From Silvimonas terrae (GTDB taxonomy: Bacteria; Pseudomonadota; Gammaproteobacteria; Burkholderiales; Chitinibacteraceae), in NCBI RefSeq assembly GCF_014202765.1, contig NZ_JACHHN010000008.1:168530-232529 (forward strand): a DNA stretch of 64,000 nucleotides. Reading direction: 5' to 3'. Within the stretch, counting starts at the first letter, position 1. Each line of letters opens with the position of its first letter. Position numbers and translations under genes: made by a program. Below are positions 9,313-17,447 of the stretch, piece by piece. Below the pieces are notes generated by a model. That model searched no databases. It was not told where the DNA came from and saw only the letters and a program-made list of their open reading frames with translations.

Positions 9313-9350
9313 TAAAAAAACCGGCCGTTCCATCAGGAACGGTCGGTTTT
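9313..9350 (-). terminator. Rho-independent terminator after the pirin gene
   Basis: AAAACCGGCCGTTCC-ATCA-GGAACGGTCGGTTTT has a long stem with one mismatch. On the minus strand it ends in seven T, 26 bases past the pirin stop codon. Confidence 0.85.
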
Positions 9351-9375
9351 GAGTTGCAACTCTGCGTGTTCAGGC

Positions 9376-10080
9376 TTATTGCAATTGCGGCAAATCAAAC
9401 ACCAGCACTTCAGCATCGGTCCCCTGGCTCAGCGTTACCGCGCTTTCCGCACGCAGCTTGGCGGCGTCTCCGGTCGTCAGCGCCTGGCCGTTCACCGTCA
9501 CTGACCCGCGCGCCACATGCACGTACACAAGGCGTTCCGGGTTCACCGGCAGCGTGGTGGTTTCTGCGCCGTCAAACAGGCCAATGTACAGCTTTGCATC
9601 CTGATTGATCGTGACTGAGCCATTCTCGCCAGTCTCGCTGGCTACCAATCGCAACTTGCCCCGCTTGTCTTCTTCCGGGAAGGTTTTTTCCTCGTAAGAA
9701 GCCGGTGCAGCCTTGTTCGGGATGATCCAGATTTGCAAAAAATGCACCCCGTTGGTTTTGGACGGGTTGTATTCCGAGTGCACCACGCCAGTTCCGGCGC
9801 TCATGCGCTGCACGTTGCCCGGCTTGATGATCGAACCATTGCCCATGTTGTCCTTATGCTCCAGCTCGCCTTCCAGTACGTAGCTGATGATTTCCATATC
9901 GCGGTGCGGGTGAGAGCCAAAGCCCTGGCCGGCGGCGACACGGTCTTCGTTAATAACGCGCAAGGGGCCAAAGTGCACGTGGTTGTTATCCTGGTAACCG
10001 GCAAACGAGAAGCTGTGCCAGCTATCCAGCCAGCCGTGGTTGGCGTGGCCGCGGTCTTGGGCTTTGCGTAGCGTGATCAT
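9376..10080 (-). CDS. Pirin family bicupin (YhaK-like)
   Basis: A 234-residue pirin-type double cupin. Metal ligands of the N-terminal cupin are present as H57, H59 (GSHPHRDMEIISYVLEGELEHKD) and H101, E103 (VVHSEYNPS). Some pirins oxidise quercetin; E. coli YhaK responds to reactive oxygen and nitrosative stress, but its substrate is unknown. The length fits YhaK better than the larger ~290-residue pirins. AAGGAG sits seven bases before the ATG. It is divergent from a LysR-type gene, 109 bases apart, an arrangement matching yhaK/yhaJ of E. coli and suggesting direct regulation. Confidence 0.9.
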   Translation of the reverse strand: MITLRKAQDRGHANHGWLDSWHSFSFAGYQDNNHVHFGPLRVINEDRVAAGQGFGSHPHRDMEIISYVLEGELEHKDNMGNGSIIKPGNVQRMSAGTGVVHSEYNPSKTNGVHFLQIWIIPNKAAPASYEEKTFPEEDKRGKLRLVASETGENGSVTINQDAKLYIGLFDGAETTTLPVNPERLVYVHVARGSVTVNGQALTTGDAAKLRAESAVTLSQGTDAEVLVFDLPQLQ

Positions 10081-10116
10081 GGTGTAGCTCCTTCAGTTGC
10101 GTTGAACATGTGATGT

Positions 10117-10145
10117 ATTATATTCAAGATATTGGCAAAGATAAG
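10117..10145 (-). promoter_or_regulatory. Promoter of the pirin gene, probably LysR-dependent
   Basis: On the minus strand a perfect TATAAT (10122-10117) lies 36 bases before the pirin start. The hexamer 17 bases upstream (CTTATC) is a poor -35, as expected of an activator-dependent promoter. The sequence just upstream, between it and the LysR start, is AT-rich with an ATAT-TCAAG-ATAT symmetry, a possible LysR contact. Confidence 0.5.
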
Positions 10146-10189
10146 CGCCGATCTGCATAACTCTATTGCGTAATTCGGGATAATTATTC

Positions 10190-11110
10190 ATGTTGCGCCT
10201 GAATCTGGAAGCCCTTGAAATACTCGATGCCATTGCCCGCAAAGGCAGCTTTGCCGCTGCGGCGGAAGAGGTGCACCGCGTCCCCTCGGCCGTTACCTAT
10301 ATCATCAAAAAACTTGAAGATGAGATGGGCGTGCAACTGTTTGACCGTTCCGGCCACCGCGCGCGGCTGACCCCGGCCGGGGAAACCCTGCTGGAACAAG
10401 GCCGCCATTTGCTGCGGGCAGCATCGGACCTGGAGTACCGCGTCAAACGGGTGGCGACCGGCTGGGAGCCAGAGCTGCGTATCGCCATCGATACCATGGT
10501 GCCGTTCTCCGTCATCACGCCGTGGATTCAGGCATTTGACCAATGCAATTCTGGTACGCGGCTGCGGTTTTTGCACGAAGCCCTGGCCGGTATGTGGGAC
10601 GCCCTGATTGATCACCGCGCTGACCTGGCCATTGGTGTCTCTATGGATACGGCGCACGGCAGCGGCTTTACCAATCATGATATTGGCGACGTCGAATTTG
10701 TGTTTGCGGTGGCGCCCACGCACCCGTTGGCGCAAGTGCCTGATCCCTTGCCGGCCGATCTGATCCAGCAATACCGGGTGATTGCCGTGGCCGATAGCTC
10801 GCGCTCGCTGGTGCCGCGGACGGTCAATATTCTGCAAGGGCAAGAAACGCTCACGGTGCATGATGCCCGCACCAAATTGCAGGCCCAGTTGGCGGGTCTG
10901 GGCTGCGGTTATTTGCCGCGCTGCATGATCCGGCAGGAGCTGGCAGCAGGGCGCTTGATCGAGAAAACCCCGGCTGGGCCGCAGCATGTGCCGCGTTTTC
11001 ACGCCGTCTGGCGCAACAACCAGCCGGGCAGGGCGCTGGCCTGGTGGATAGACCGGCTGCGCACGGATACGCGCATCTCTGACTGGCTGGCTGGACGGCT
11101 GGAGTGCTGA
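10190..11110 (+). CDS. LysR-type transcriptional regulator (YhaJ-like)
   Basis: A 306-residue LysR protein. The N-terminal winged helix reads LNLEALEILDAIARKGSFAAAAEEVHRVPSAVTYIIKKLEDEMGVQLFDRSGHRARLTPAGE, the standard family layout with the recognition helix near residues 30-50. The remainder is the periplasmic-binding-like effector domain (ELRIAIDTMVPFSVITPWIQAF…). E. coli YhaJ has the same S-x-x-SAVTY-type recognition helix and the same divergent pirin neighbour. The effector is not deducible. The ATG at 10190 lacks a good Shine-Dalgarno, but the start residues MLRLNLEAL fit the family. The gene ends at a shared terminator. Confidence 0.9.
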   Translation: MLRLNLEALEILDAIARKGSFAAAAEEVHRVPSAVTYIIKKLEDEMGVQLFDRSGHRARLTPAGETLLEQGRHLLRAASDLEYRVKRVATGWEPELRIAIDTMVPFSVITPWIQAFDQCNSGTRLRFLHEALAGMWDALIDHRADLAIGVSMDTAHGSGFTNHDIGDVEFVFAVAPTHPLAQVPDPLPADLIQQYRVIAVADSSRSLVPRTVNILQGQETLTVHDARTKLQAQLAGLGCGYLPRCMIRQELAAGRLIEKTPAGPQHVPRFHAVWRNNQPGRALAWWIDRLRTDTRISDWLAGRLEC

Positions 11111-11128
11111 CGGCGGCGCAGGCATGAT

Positions 11129-11161
11129 GAAAAAAGCCCACGTGTTTGCGTGGGCTTTTTT
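11129..11161. terminator. Bidirectional terminator between LysR and yceI
   Basis: AAAAAAGCCCACG-TGTTTG-CGTGGGCTTTTTT: a nine-to-ten-bp GC stem with A and T runs on both sides, placed between two convergent genes. Confidence 0.9.
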
Positions 11162-11217
11162 GCGACCAATGCGTGGCGAAAGTGCGTGGTGAAGGGGGGC
11201 CCTCTTCGCCGTGCAAA

Positions 11218-11784
11218 TTACTTGGCGCCAGCTTCAACCGGAATAGTCAGCTTCACTTCGTCCGACACGGCCGGGACGAAGGTGGTCATGCCAAAGTCGC
11301 TACGCTTGATGGTGGCGGTGGCTTCAGCGCCGCACCAGTACTTCTTCATCATCGGATGATCGCCGCAATGGAAGTTGGCGATGTTCAGGGTCAGCGGCTT
11401 GGTCACGCCCAGCAGGGTGAAGTTACCGTTCACGGCCACCAGCTTGTCGCCGTCAAACTTGAAATCGGTCGACTTGAAGGTCATGGCCGGGAATTTCTCG
11501 GCGTTGAAGAAATCCGGGCTCTTCAGGTGCTTGTCGCGTGCGGCCCAGCCGGTGGACAGGCTGCTCACGTCGATGGAGACATCGAGCGAACCGGTTTTCT
11601 TTTCCAGATCAACCACAACCGTACCGGTGGCCTTGTCGAAACGACCCATCTGGTTGGAGTAACCAAAGTGACCAATTTCAAAGTACGGCTGGGTGTGGGA
11701 GGAATCCAGTTCCAGGGTTTGCGGGGCAGCAAAAGCTGCAGAGGCAACGCAAGCCAGGGCGATGGCAGCAAGTTTCAGTTTCAT
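11218..11784 (-). CDS. yceI: YceI-family periplasmic lipocalin-like protein, first copy
   Basis: A 188-residue secreted protein: signal peptide MKLKLAAIALACVASAAFA cut before APQTLELD, then the YceI barrel (DSSHTQPYFEIGHFGYSNQMGRFDKATGTVVVD…LDVSIDVSSLSTG…R.HLKSPDFFNAEKFPAMTFKST). YceI proteins bind polyisoprenoid or amphipathic ligands in the periplasm, and some are induced by base or osmotic stress. Two cysteines (FHCGDHPMMKKYWCGAEA, about 140-152) could form a disulfide and are absent from the second copy. It is the last gene of the cytochrome b561-yceI-yceI operon, 87 bases after the other yceI. Confidence 0.92.
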   Translation of the reverse strand: MKLKLAAIALACVASAAFAAPQTLELDSSHTQPYFEIGHFGYSNQMGRFDKATGTVVVDLEKKTGSLDVSIDVSSLSTGWAARDKHLKSPDFFNAEKFPAMTFKSTDFKFDGDKLVAVNGNFTLLGVTKPLTLNIANFHCGDHPMMKKYWCGAEATATIKRSDFGMTTFVPAVSDEVKLTIPVEAGAK

Positions 11785-11871
11785 GGTTTTTCCTGAGTAG
11801 AGAGTAAATAAACTACGTGTTGATGGTTTGTTTTAACCCGGCCGGTGAGGCTGGCCGGGTTGAAGTCTGGT

Positions 11872-12441
11872 TCAGTTGGGCTTGCCCGCCAGAACCAGCT
11901 TGAACTTCACTGTGACTTCGTCGGCCACGGTGCCGGTGTCAGCCCATTCGCCATCACCGATCTTGTATTGCAGGCGCATCATGGGGAAGCTGCCTTCCAC
12001 ATCCAGATTGGCGCCGTCCTGTTTGGCGGTCAGCTGGGCCACGATGTCCTTGCTGACGCCTTTGATCGTAAGCTTGCCACGCGCCTCAAACTTGCCGCCG
12101 CCCAGCGCCTTGACGCTGCTGGCGACAAAGGTGGCTTTAGGGGTGGCAGTGGTGTTGAACCAGTCTTTGCCCTGGGTGGTCTTGTTGCCGTCGGCGCTGC
12201 CCACGTCAATGCTGGTCAGATCGACATTGATGGTAGCCTGGGTTTTTTCCGGCTTGGCCAGATCAAAGTTCACGTTGGCATCAAAGCGCTTGAAGCTGCC
12301 TTCTACCGGCACGTTCATTTGCTTGAAGGCAAAGCCGATTTTGCTTTGTGCCGGCACCAGTGTTTGCGCTGCCAGAGCAGACACGCTGGCAAGGCCAAGG
12401 CCGGCAGCCAGGATCACGGAGGTCAGAAAACGTTTTTTCAT
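11872..12441 (-). CDS. yceI: YceI-family periplasmic protein, second copy
   Basis: A 189-residue paralogue of the next gene with its own signal peptide (MKKRFLTSVILAAGLGLASVSALAAQ). The mature part has the family pattern (LVPAQSKIGFAFKQMNVPVEGSFKRFDANVNFD…INVDLTSIDVG…GKDWFNTTATPKATFVAS). Conservation between the two copies is moderate, so the duplication is not recent and they may hold different lipids. I prefer the ATG at 12441 (MKKR) to one five codons upstream, because it begins a normal signal peptide. It lies 75 bases after the cytochrome b561 gene, the same neighbourhood as E. coli yceJ-yceI. Confidence 0.9.
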   Translation of the reverse strand: MKKRFLTSVILAAGLGLASVSALAAQTLVPAQSKIGFAFKQMNVPVEGSFKRFDANVNFDLAKPEKTQATINVDLTSIDVGSADGNKTTQGKDWFNTTATPKATFVASSVKALGGGKFEARGKLTIKGVSKDIVAQLTAKQDGANLDVEGSFPMMRLQYKIGDGEWADTGTVADEVTVKFKLVLAGKPN

Positions 12442-12516
12442 TGTCGGGTTCCACATAAATCAAATCGATCAGTCAAATCAGTCGTCGGACTGGATGTAAC
12501 AGCGGGAATACGGGCT

Positions 12517-13053
12517 TCAGGACTTACCCGGCAACATACGGCGCAGGGTGTCGTCCTTGTCGATGACATGGTGCTTGATGGCAGCGGCAGCATGCATGGC
12601 CACCAGCGCGGCCAGAATCCAGGCCAGGGTTTTATGTGCGGTTTCCAGAATCTCGCCCAGATCGTGATCCACCGGCACCCAGTTGGGCAGCGGCAGCACG
12701 CCGAACAATACCACCGGGATACCCTTGGCCGAGCTCATGGCCCAGCCCACCAGAGGCAGGACAAACATCAGCAGATAGAGCGAATGATGCGTGGCATTGG
12801 CCACGACCACCTGCCAGCGCGGCTGGTTGGGTAGCGGCGCCGGTACGCCCTTGGTGTGCCGCCAGATCACGCGTACAGCCACCAGGATCAGTACCGAAAT
12901 GCCCATCCACTTGTGATACGAGTACAGGCGGAACTTGAGTGGCGACAGTGGCAGCGTGTCGATATAGAGCGCCAGACCAAACGCGGCCACGATCAGTGCG
13001 GCGATCAGCCAGTGCAAGGCGATATGAAAGCCGTCGTAACGCGTGCGTTTCAT
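12517..13053 (-). CDS. Cytochrome b561 (CybB/YceJ type)
   Basis: A 178-residue four-helix inner-membrane di-heme cytochrome. Candidate heme ligands are H10 or H14 (FHIALHWLIA), H47 (YSYHKWMG), and histidines in the third and fourth helices (NATHHSLYLL; LAALVAMHAAAAIKHH). In E. coli the homologues oxidise ubiquinol and can pass electrons to superoxide. It heads an operon with two yceI genes. A joint role in quinone or lipid handling at the periplasmic face is an inference from this conserved pairing. Confidence 0.92.
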   Translation of the reverse strand: MKRTRYDGFHIALHWLIAALIVAAFGLALYIDTLPLSPLKFRLYSYHKWMGISVLILVAVRVIWRHTKGVPAPLPNQPRWQVVVANATHHSLYLLMFVLPLVGWAMSSAKGIPVVLFGVLPLPNWVPVDHDLGEILETAHKTLAWILAALVAMHAAAAIKHHVIDKDDTLRRMLPGKS

Positions 13054-13391
13054 TGTCCGGATACCTCAATGCGTGAGTGGTTATCAAAAATCGAATCGAG
13101 TTGCACTATATCGGCGGGTTGGTACCTGATGCCAGCGAAAAGTTCAGGCCAATTTGTTCAATAATTTTGAATATGAGCCGAATGCGCCGCTGAAGGCAGT
13201 TTACAAGCCTTTGGTCGCCCGTGAAGGGAACGTTCAAAGGGTCTGTTTTATTCCATTCCGGCTATAAGAAAAGAACGAATGTTTCGATTTTTTGCGCGAG
13301 CTGTAGCCATGTTTCAAACACTACTCAGTTAGAATCGACCCGCAAAATGTGCTGCGCCTGCGGGCGCGCTGTACCAGACCCGGGAGATGGC

Positions 13392-14039
13392 ATGGACGAA
13401 CTAAAAAAACTGGTAGACGGGTTTCACCGCTTCCAGGGCAAATATTTTGGGCAGGACACCAATCTTTTTGAACAACTCAAGCGTGGCCAGAGCCCCACTT
13501 CGCTGGTGATTGGCTGTTCGGACTCCCGCGTGGACCCGGCCCTTTTGACCGATTGCAACCCGGGCGACATGTTCGTGGTGCGCAACGTGGCCAACCTGGT
13601 GCCGCCGTACGAAAAAGACGGCACCTATCATGGTGTGTCCTCGGCGATTGAATTTGCCGTGTGTGATCTGCAAGTCAAACGCATCATCGTGCTGGGGCAT
13701 TCGTCCTGCGGCGGTATTGGCGCGTTGCTCAAGGGTTACAACCCGAAGACGGAAGCCAATTTTGTCGGTCGCTGGGTGCGCATGGCCGAAAGCGCTCGCC
13801 AGTACGTGCTGGACAACTACGGCGACAAACCGCTGGCCGAACAGGTTCGTGCCTGCGAAATGGCGGCGATCGTGGTCTCGCTGGATAATCTGATGAGCTT
13901 TCCGTTCATTGCCGAAGCCGTCGCCCAGGGCAAGCTGTTCCTGGTCGGCTGGTACTTTGATATTGAACGTGGCGAGTTATATCAGTATGACGCTGCTACG
14001 GGTAATTTCCGCTCGCTGGTGGGTTCGCTGGCGGAGTAA
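13392..14039 (+). CDS. Beta-class carbonic anhydrase
   Basis: A 215-residue cytosolic zinc enzyme interconverting CO2 and bicarbonate. Zinc ligands and the Asp-Arg dyad are visible: C42, D44, R46 in CSDSRVDP and H103, C106 in GHSSCGG. The length and the GDMFVVRNVANLVPPYE stretch place it with CynT-like plant-type beta enzymes. The ATG at 13392 is chosen because GGAG is six bases upstream. The frame is open back to 13221, but the extra 57 residues have no family counterpart and cross a region that looks like a promoter. Single gene ending at a bidirectional terminator. Confidence 0.95.
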   Translation: MDELKKLVDGFHRFQGKYFGQDTNLFEQLKRGQSPTSLVIGCSDSRVDPALLTDCNPGDMFVVRNVANLVPPYEKDGTYHGVSSAIEFAVCDLQVKRIIVLGHSSCGGIGALLKGYNPKTEANFVGRWVRMAESARQYVLDNYGDKPLAEQVRACEMAAIVVSLDNLMSFPFIAEAVAQGKLFLVGWYFDIERGELYQYDAATGNFRSLVGSLAE

Positions 14040-14064
14040 ATCCATCACCTGTCAGGGCGGCAAA

Positions 14065-14098
14065 CAAAAAGGCGCGGAATTTTCCGCGCCTTTTTTGC
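14065..14098. terminator. Bidirectional terminator between carbonic anhydrase and HAD genes
   Basis: AAAAAGGCGCGGAA-TT-TTCCGCGCCTTTTTT: ten-bp stem with A run left and T run right, between convergent genes. Confidence 0.9.
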
Positions 14099-14117
14099 GT
14101 CTGGCGGTTACCCGTTC

Positions 14118-14927
14118 TTAGTTCTTGGGTTCTGCCATATGAAACAGCTTGCGCAACTGATGGGCCACACCGGCGTCGGTGTTCAAACCAATTTGCGGCA
14201 CGTGCGGCAGGGCATCGGTCAGGCGCGGGTTGGCGTTGCCCATGACAAACGGGTGGCCGGCGGTTTGCAGCAACTGGATATCGTTGGGGCCATCGCCGAA
14301 AGCCACGCAGTCTGCGGCCGGGATGCCCAACTCCGCCAGCACGGCGGTCAGCGCGTGGCCCTTGGAGACGGTAGGCGCCATCACTTCCAGGCAATCGGGC
14401 ATGGAGAAGGTGACGTACAACTCATCCCCAAAGCGTTCGATCAGTTTTTCTTCAACGGTCAGCAGGTGTTCGTGCTCAGCAATGTACAGCACCTTGGCGA
14501 TGCCTTCGCCGGAGTGATTGGGCAGATCGGCCAGTTCATAGCTAAAGCCCGAGTCCTGGTGCAGGTCGGCCAGCCATTGCGCTTGGGAACCGGCCAGCCA
14601 TTGCTCATCCAGATACACGTTCAGATGAGTGCCCTCAGAGAATTCGGGTTGCAGCAACTGGCGGGCGACTTCCGGCTCCAGGTTTTCTGCGTAGACGAGG
14701 CGGTTATCCCAATCGTGCACGCGCGCGCCGTTGGAGGTAATCAGATACGCCCGCACGCCCAGTACGTCACGAATGCCGCGCACATCCAGGTAATGACGGC
14801 CGGTGGCGATCACAAAATGCACGCCTTGCGCTTGCAAGAGACGCAGGGTTTCTGCCGTGTAGGCATCGACCATGTGATCGGCATTGAGCAAGGTGCCGTC
14901 GAGATCGGAAGCAATAACCTGGTACAT
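14118..14927 (-). CDS. Cof-type HAD-superfamily phosphatase
   Basis: A 269-residue sugar-phosphatase-like protein of the Cof/YidA group (HAD IIB cap). Motif I is DLDGTLL (residues 8-14), motif II T in IATGRHY, motif III K of VSKGHALTAVL, and motif IV GDGPNDIQLL with the metal-binding aspartate. Family members dephosphorylate sugar phosphates, pyridoxal phosphate or FMN with broad specificity; the substrate here is open. The ATG at 14927 (MYQVIASDLDGT) has AAGGAA upstream and puts motif I at the usual distance from the start. The frame continues to 15041 without support. Monocistronic. Confidence 0.9.
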   Translation of the reverse strand: MYQVIASDLDGTLLNADHMVDAYTAETLRLLQAQGVHFVIATGRHYLDVRGIRDVLGVRAYLITSNGARVHDWDNRLVYAENLEPEVARQLLQPEFSEGTHLNVYLDEQWLAGSQAQWLADLHQDSGFSYELADLPNHSGEGIAKVLYIAEHEHLLTVEEKLIERFGDELYVTFSMPDCLEVMAPTVSKGHALTAVLAELGIPAADCVAFGDGPNDIQLLQTAGHPFVMGNANPRLTDALPHVPQIGLNTDAGVAHQLRKLFHMAEPKN

Positions 14928-15046
14928 GAAGCATTCCTTGAGCGTAAAAGCGGATTCTACGCGAACTGGACCCCTCGTTTCGATTGGGGATAGTGCCTGG
15001 CTTGCGGTCTTTTGCTCAAAAACCGGATGAACGCTGGTCAATCGCC

Positions 15047-15108
15047 AAAAAAAACACCGCCAGGCCGTGCTTTTCCGGGGATGGAAAAGCCGACACTGGA
15101 CGGTGTTT
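15047..15108 (-). terminator. Large rho-independent terminator of nemA
   Basis: Outer arms AACACCGCCAG (left) and CTGGACGGTGTT (right) pair with one bulge, and an inner TTTTCC…GGAAAA stem stacks on top. On the minus strand the structure ends in a run of eight T, 42 bases past the nemA stop. Confidence 0.75.
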
Positions 15109-15149
15109 CCGGCCGTGTGAACAGCGGCCGGCCAGGAGGAGAGGGTGAA

Positions 15150-16250
15150 TTAGCCCAGGAACGGGTAGTCGGTGTAACCCTTTTCTGCGCCACCGTAGAA
15201 GGTGGATTGATCTGGTGTATTGAGTGCCGCGCCAAGACGGAAACGTTCGACCAGATCCGGGTTGGCAATGTAAGGGCGACCGTAACCGATGACGTCGGCT
15301 ACACCTTGCGCCAGGCGGGCTTCGCCGCTTTCGGCGGTGTAACCGCCGCAAGTGATGATGGCACCGGTGAAGTTCTGGCGGATACCACGGCGGAACTCAT
15401 CAGACAGCGGCTTGCCGCCGACCCAGTCCGGCTCGGCAATATGCAGGTAGGCAATGCCGCGCTTGCTGAATTCGGTCGCCAGATAGAGCGTCATGGCTTC
15501 GGATTCGGTATCGATAATGTCGTGACCGGGGAAAGCCGGAGAGAGGCGCACGCCAACGTGATCTGCACCGATCTCGGCAACAACCGCGTCCAGCACTTCC
15601 AGCAGCAGGCGGGCGCGGTTTTCCAGGTTGCCACCGTATTGGTCGGTACGCTGGTTGGTGCCCGTTGCCAGGAACTGGTGCAACAGATAGCCATTGGCGG
15701 AATGGATTTCTACAAAATCAAAGCCAGCGCGTTGGGCACGCTGGGTCGCGGCCACGTAAGAGGCAACAATTCCCGGCAGTTCCGCGGTTTCCAGCGCGCG
15801 CGGGGCATCGCACGGTACGGTGGCCGGGGTACCGTCTTCTTGCACGACAAAGCAAGTGGAGTTTGAGGCCTGGATCGCGCTGGCCGAGACCGGCGCCTGG
15901 CCGTCAGGTTGCAGCAGACGGTGAGAGATGCGGCCCACGTGCCACAGTTGCAGGGACAGCTTGCCACCCTTGGCATGCACGCCGTCTACCACGCTTTTCC
16001 AGCCAGCTTCTTGTGCATCGGTATAGATGCCTGGCGTCCAGGCATAGCCCTGGCCTTGCTGCGAAATCTGGGTGGCTTCGGTCACGATCAGGCCGGCGCT
16101 GGCACGCTGGGCGTAGTACGTGGCGTTCAGTTCTGTCGGGTTCTCGCCCGGCTTGCTGGCGCGCGAGCGGGTCAGCGGGGCCATGGCCAGGCGGTTAGCC
16201 AGTTCAACATGGCCGACCTTGACCGGCGTGAGCAGTTTATCCAGAGACAT
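15150..16250 (-). CDS. nemA: Old-yellow-enzyme family N-ethylmaleimide/alkene reductase
   Basis: A 366-residue FMN enzyme that reduces activated C=C bonds and nitro groups with NADPH. Seen: N-terminal LLTPVKVG…LANRLAMAPLTRSRA (FMN contacts), KLSLQLWHVGRISH, the substrate-binding His-x-x-Asn pair H183/N186 in EIHSANGYLLHQF, and the C-terminal GYGRPYIANPDLVERF. The length equals E. coli NemA (365). AAGGAAG sits five bases before the ATG. The neighbouring nemR, its likely repressor, is transcribed in the same direction but lies 357 bases upstream, so nemA probably has its own promoter. Detoxification of quinones, maleimides and methylglyoxal-type electrophiles is the expected role. Confidence 0.95.
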   Translation of the reverse strand: MSLDKLLTPVKVGHVELANRLAMAPLTRSRASKPGENPTELNATYYAQRASAGLIVTEATQISQQGQGYAWTPGIYTDAQEAGWKSVVDGVHAKGGKLSLQLWHVGRISHRLLQPDGQAPVSASAIQASNSTCFVVQEDGTPATVPCDAPRALETAELPGIVASYVAATQRAQRAGFDFVEIHSANGYLLHQFLATGTNQRTDQYGGNLENRARLLLEVLDAVVAEIGADHVGVRLSPAFPGHDIIDTESEAMTLYLATEFSKRGIAYLHIAEPDWVGGKPLSDEFRRGIRQNFTGAIITCGGYTAESGEARLAQGVADVIGYGRPYIANPDLVERFRLGAALNTPDQSTFYGGAEKGYTDYPFLG

Positions 16251-16328
16251 GAGACTTCCTTTGGTAGAAGGGGTAAGGGTAAAGAAACCGGGGTGGGGTA
16301 TCTATGCGCGGTTTTAGATGCGCGCGGC

Positions 16329-16356
16329 ATCATGTGTTTTCAATTAGACCGGTCAA
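16329..16356 (-). promoter_or_regulatory. nemA promoter with GACCGGTC palindrome (candidate NemR operator)
   Basis: On the minus strand TTGACC (16356-16351) and CATGAT (16334-16329) are separated by 16 bases, a fair sigma-70 promoter about 80 bases before nemA. The perfect palindrome GACCGGTC (16347-16354) overlaps the -35 box, where a TetR-type repressor would block RNA polymerase. Confidence 0.55.
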
Positions 16357-16423
16357 TTATTTTTTGGAATAACGATAGCGGGAAAAAGCAGAAAGCAGAT
16401 TGAGGGTGATGTCTCTTTGACTC

Positions 16424-16554
16424 GTCATGCCCGCGCAGGCGGGCAGGCTGGGGGCCGCCGAGGCGACGCCCACCGTGGGTGGGCGGCAAACCATTTTCAG
16501 TGCCTTCAGCACAGTCATTACAACCTGGATTCCTGCGTTCGCAGGAATGACGAA
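16424..16554. repeat. About 130-bp element bounded by inverted dRS3-like ends, between nemR and nemA
   Basis: The left end is GTCATGCCCGCGCAGGCGGG. The right end, at 16525-16554, is CTGGATTCC…GGAATGACGAA with a perfect ATTCCTGC…GCAGGAAT palindrome, so the ends face each other (GTCAT…ATGAC). The inside is GC-rich (CCCACCGTGGGTGGG palindrome at 16468-16484) and has no ORF of note. This element accounts for the 16357-16607 gap. Confidence 0.6.
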
Positions 16555-16607
16555 ATGGTGGTGTGCCAGAGAACAGGGTGTTCTTGCACGCCAAATCGGG
16601 CACGAGC

Positions 16608-17192
16608 TCACACTGCAATCAGCTGCCGGGTCACCGCCATGGCCGTTTCCAGCGCCACGCGGTCGCGGCGTAGCTTGGTCATCAGGCTGGCGCCCAGCCA
16701 CATTTCGTAAATGGCCAGCGCAAGCACGGCGGCGGGTTGCTGCTTGTTGATGTCGCCTGCTTCCTGCCCACGGACTACCGTGCGTTCCAGCGCGGCCACA
16801 ATGTGATTACAGCCGCTTTGCAGCGCAGCGCGCATGGTGTCAGACAGGTCGGCCACTTCGGCCGCCAGTTTCACCACCAGACAGGGCACGGTATTGCCGC
16901 AGGATTTGCCCTGCCAGGCGTCAAAGAATTCGAGCAGATGGTCGTGCGCCGTGCCGTTGGGCGCATTCAGGCGCAGCTTGGCGTCTTCCAGATAGTTGGC
17001 GAAATAGCGTTCCAGCAAGGCTACGCCGTACGCTTCTTTCGAGGCAAAGTAGTGGTAGAACGAACCCTTGGGCACATCTGCCGTAGCCAGGATTTCAGCA
17101 AGACCCACCGCGGCAAAGCCTTTGCCGAGGATGATGTGTTCACCAATTGCGAGCAAATGCTCACGCGTGTCTTCAAAACGCTTCTTGACCAT
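16608..17192 (-). CDS. nemR: TetR-family repressor NemR
   Basis: A 194-residue TetR protein close to E. coli NemR along its whole length (THDTREHLLA-type start; VPKGSFYHYFASKEAYGVALLERYF recognition helix). E. coli NemR senses electrophiles and bleach through Cys106, which forms a reversible sulfenamide with Lys175. Here C104 (VPCLVVKLAAEVADLS) and K173 (SLMTKLRRD) sit at exactly the matching offset of two, so the switch looks conserved. Expected target is nemA downstream, and probably its own promoter. No GloA gene follows, unlike E. coli. The gap 17193-17447 back to pepN presumably holds the nemR promoter; I see no clear operator there. Confidence 0.93.
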   Translation of the reverse strand: MVKKRFEDTREHLLAIGEHIILGKGFAAVGLAEILATADVPKGSFYHYFASKEAYGVALLERYFANYLEDAKLRLNAPNGTAHDHLLEFFDAWQGKSCGNTVPCLVVKLAAEVADLSDTMRAALQSGCNHIVAALERTVVRGQEAGDINKQQPAAVLALAIYEMWLGASLMTKLRRDRVALETAMAVTRQLIAV

Positions 17193-17447
17193 GACGTGGC
17201 AGGATTCCGGGTAAGTTCAACGACGTAACCACAACTTTATCTTGTTGATGTTTATGGAAAAACGCAAAAAATGCAGTTGACCGGCGCCATCGTTGAAGCA
17301 CCGTTCTTGCAGTTTTATGCAAGTGCAAAATAGCCGTTTTGCTGGCCGCTGTGAATCAAATCCACGTACAGCCAGACGACGGTGTTGTTTGTATGCCTGG
17401 GTGAGCCATGCTGGTGCGGCCAGCCTGACAGGCTGGCCGTTCACCCC

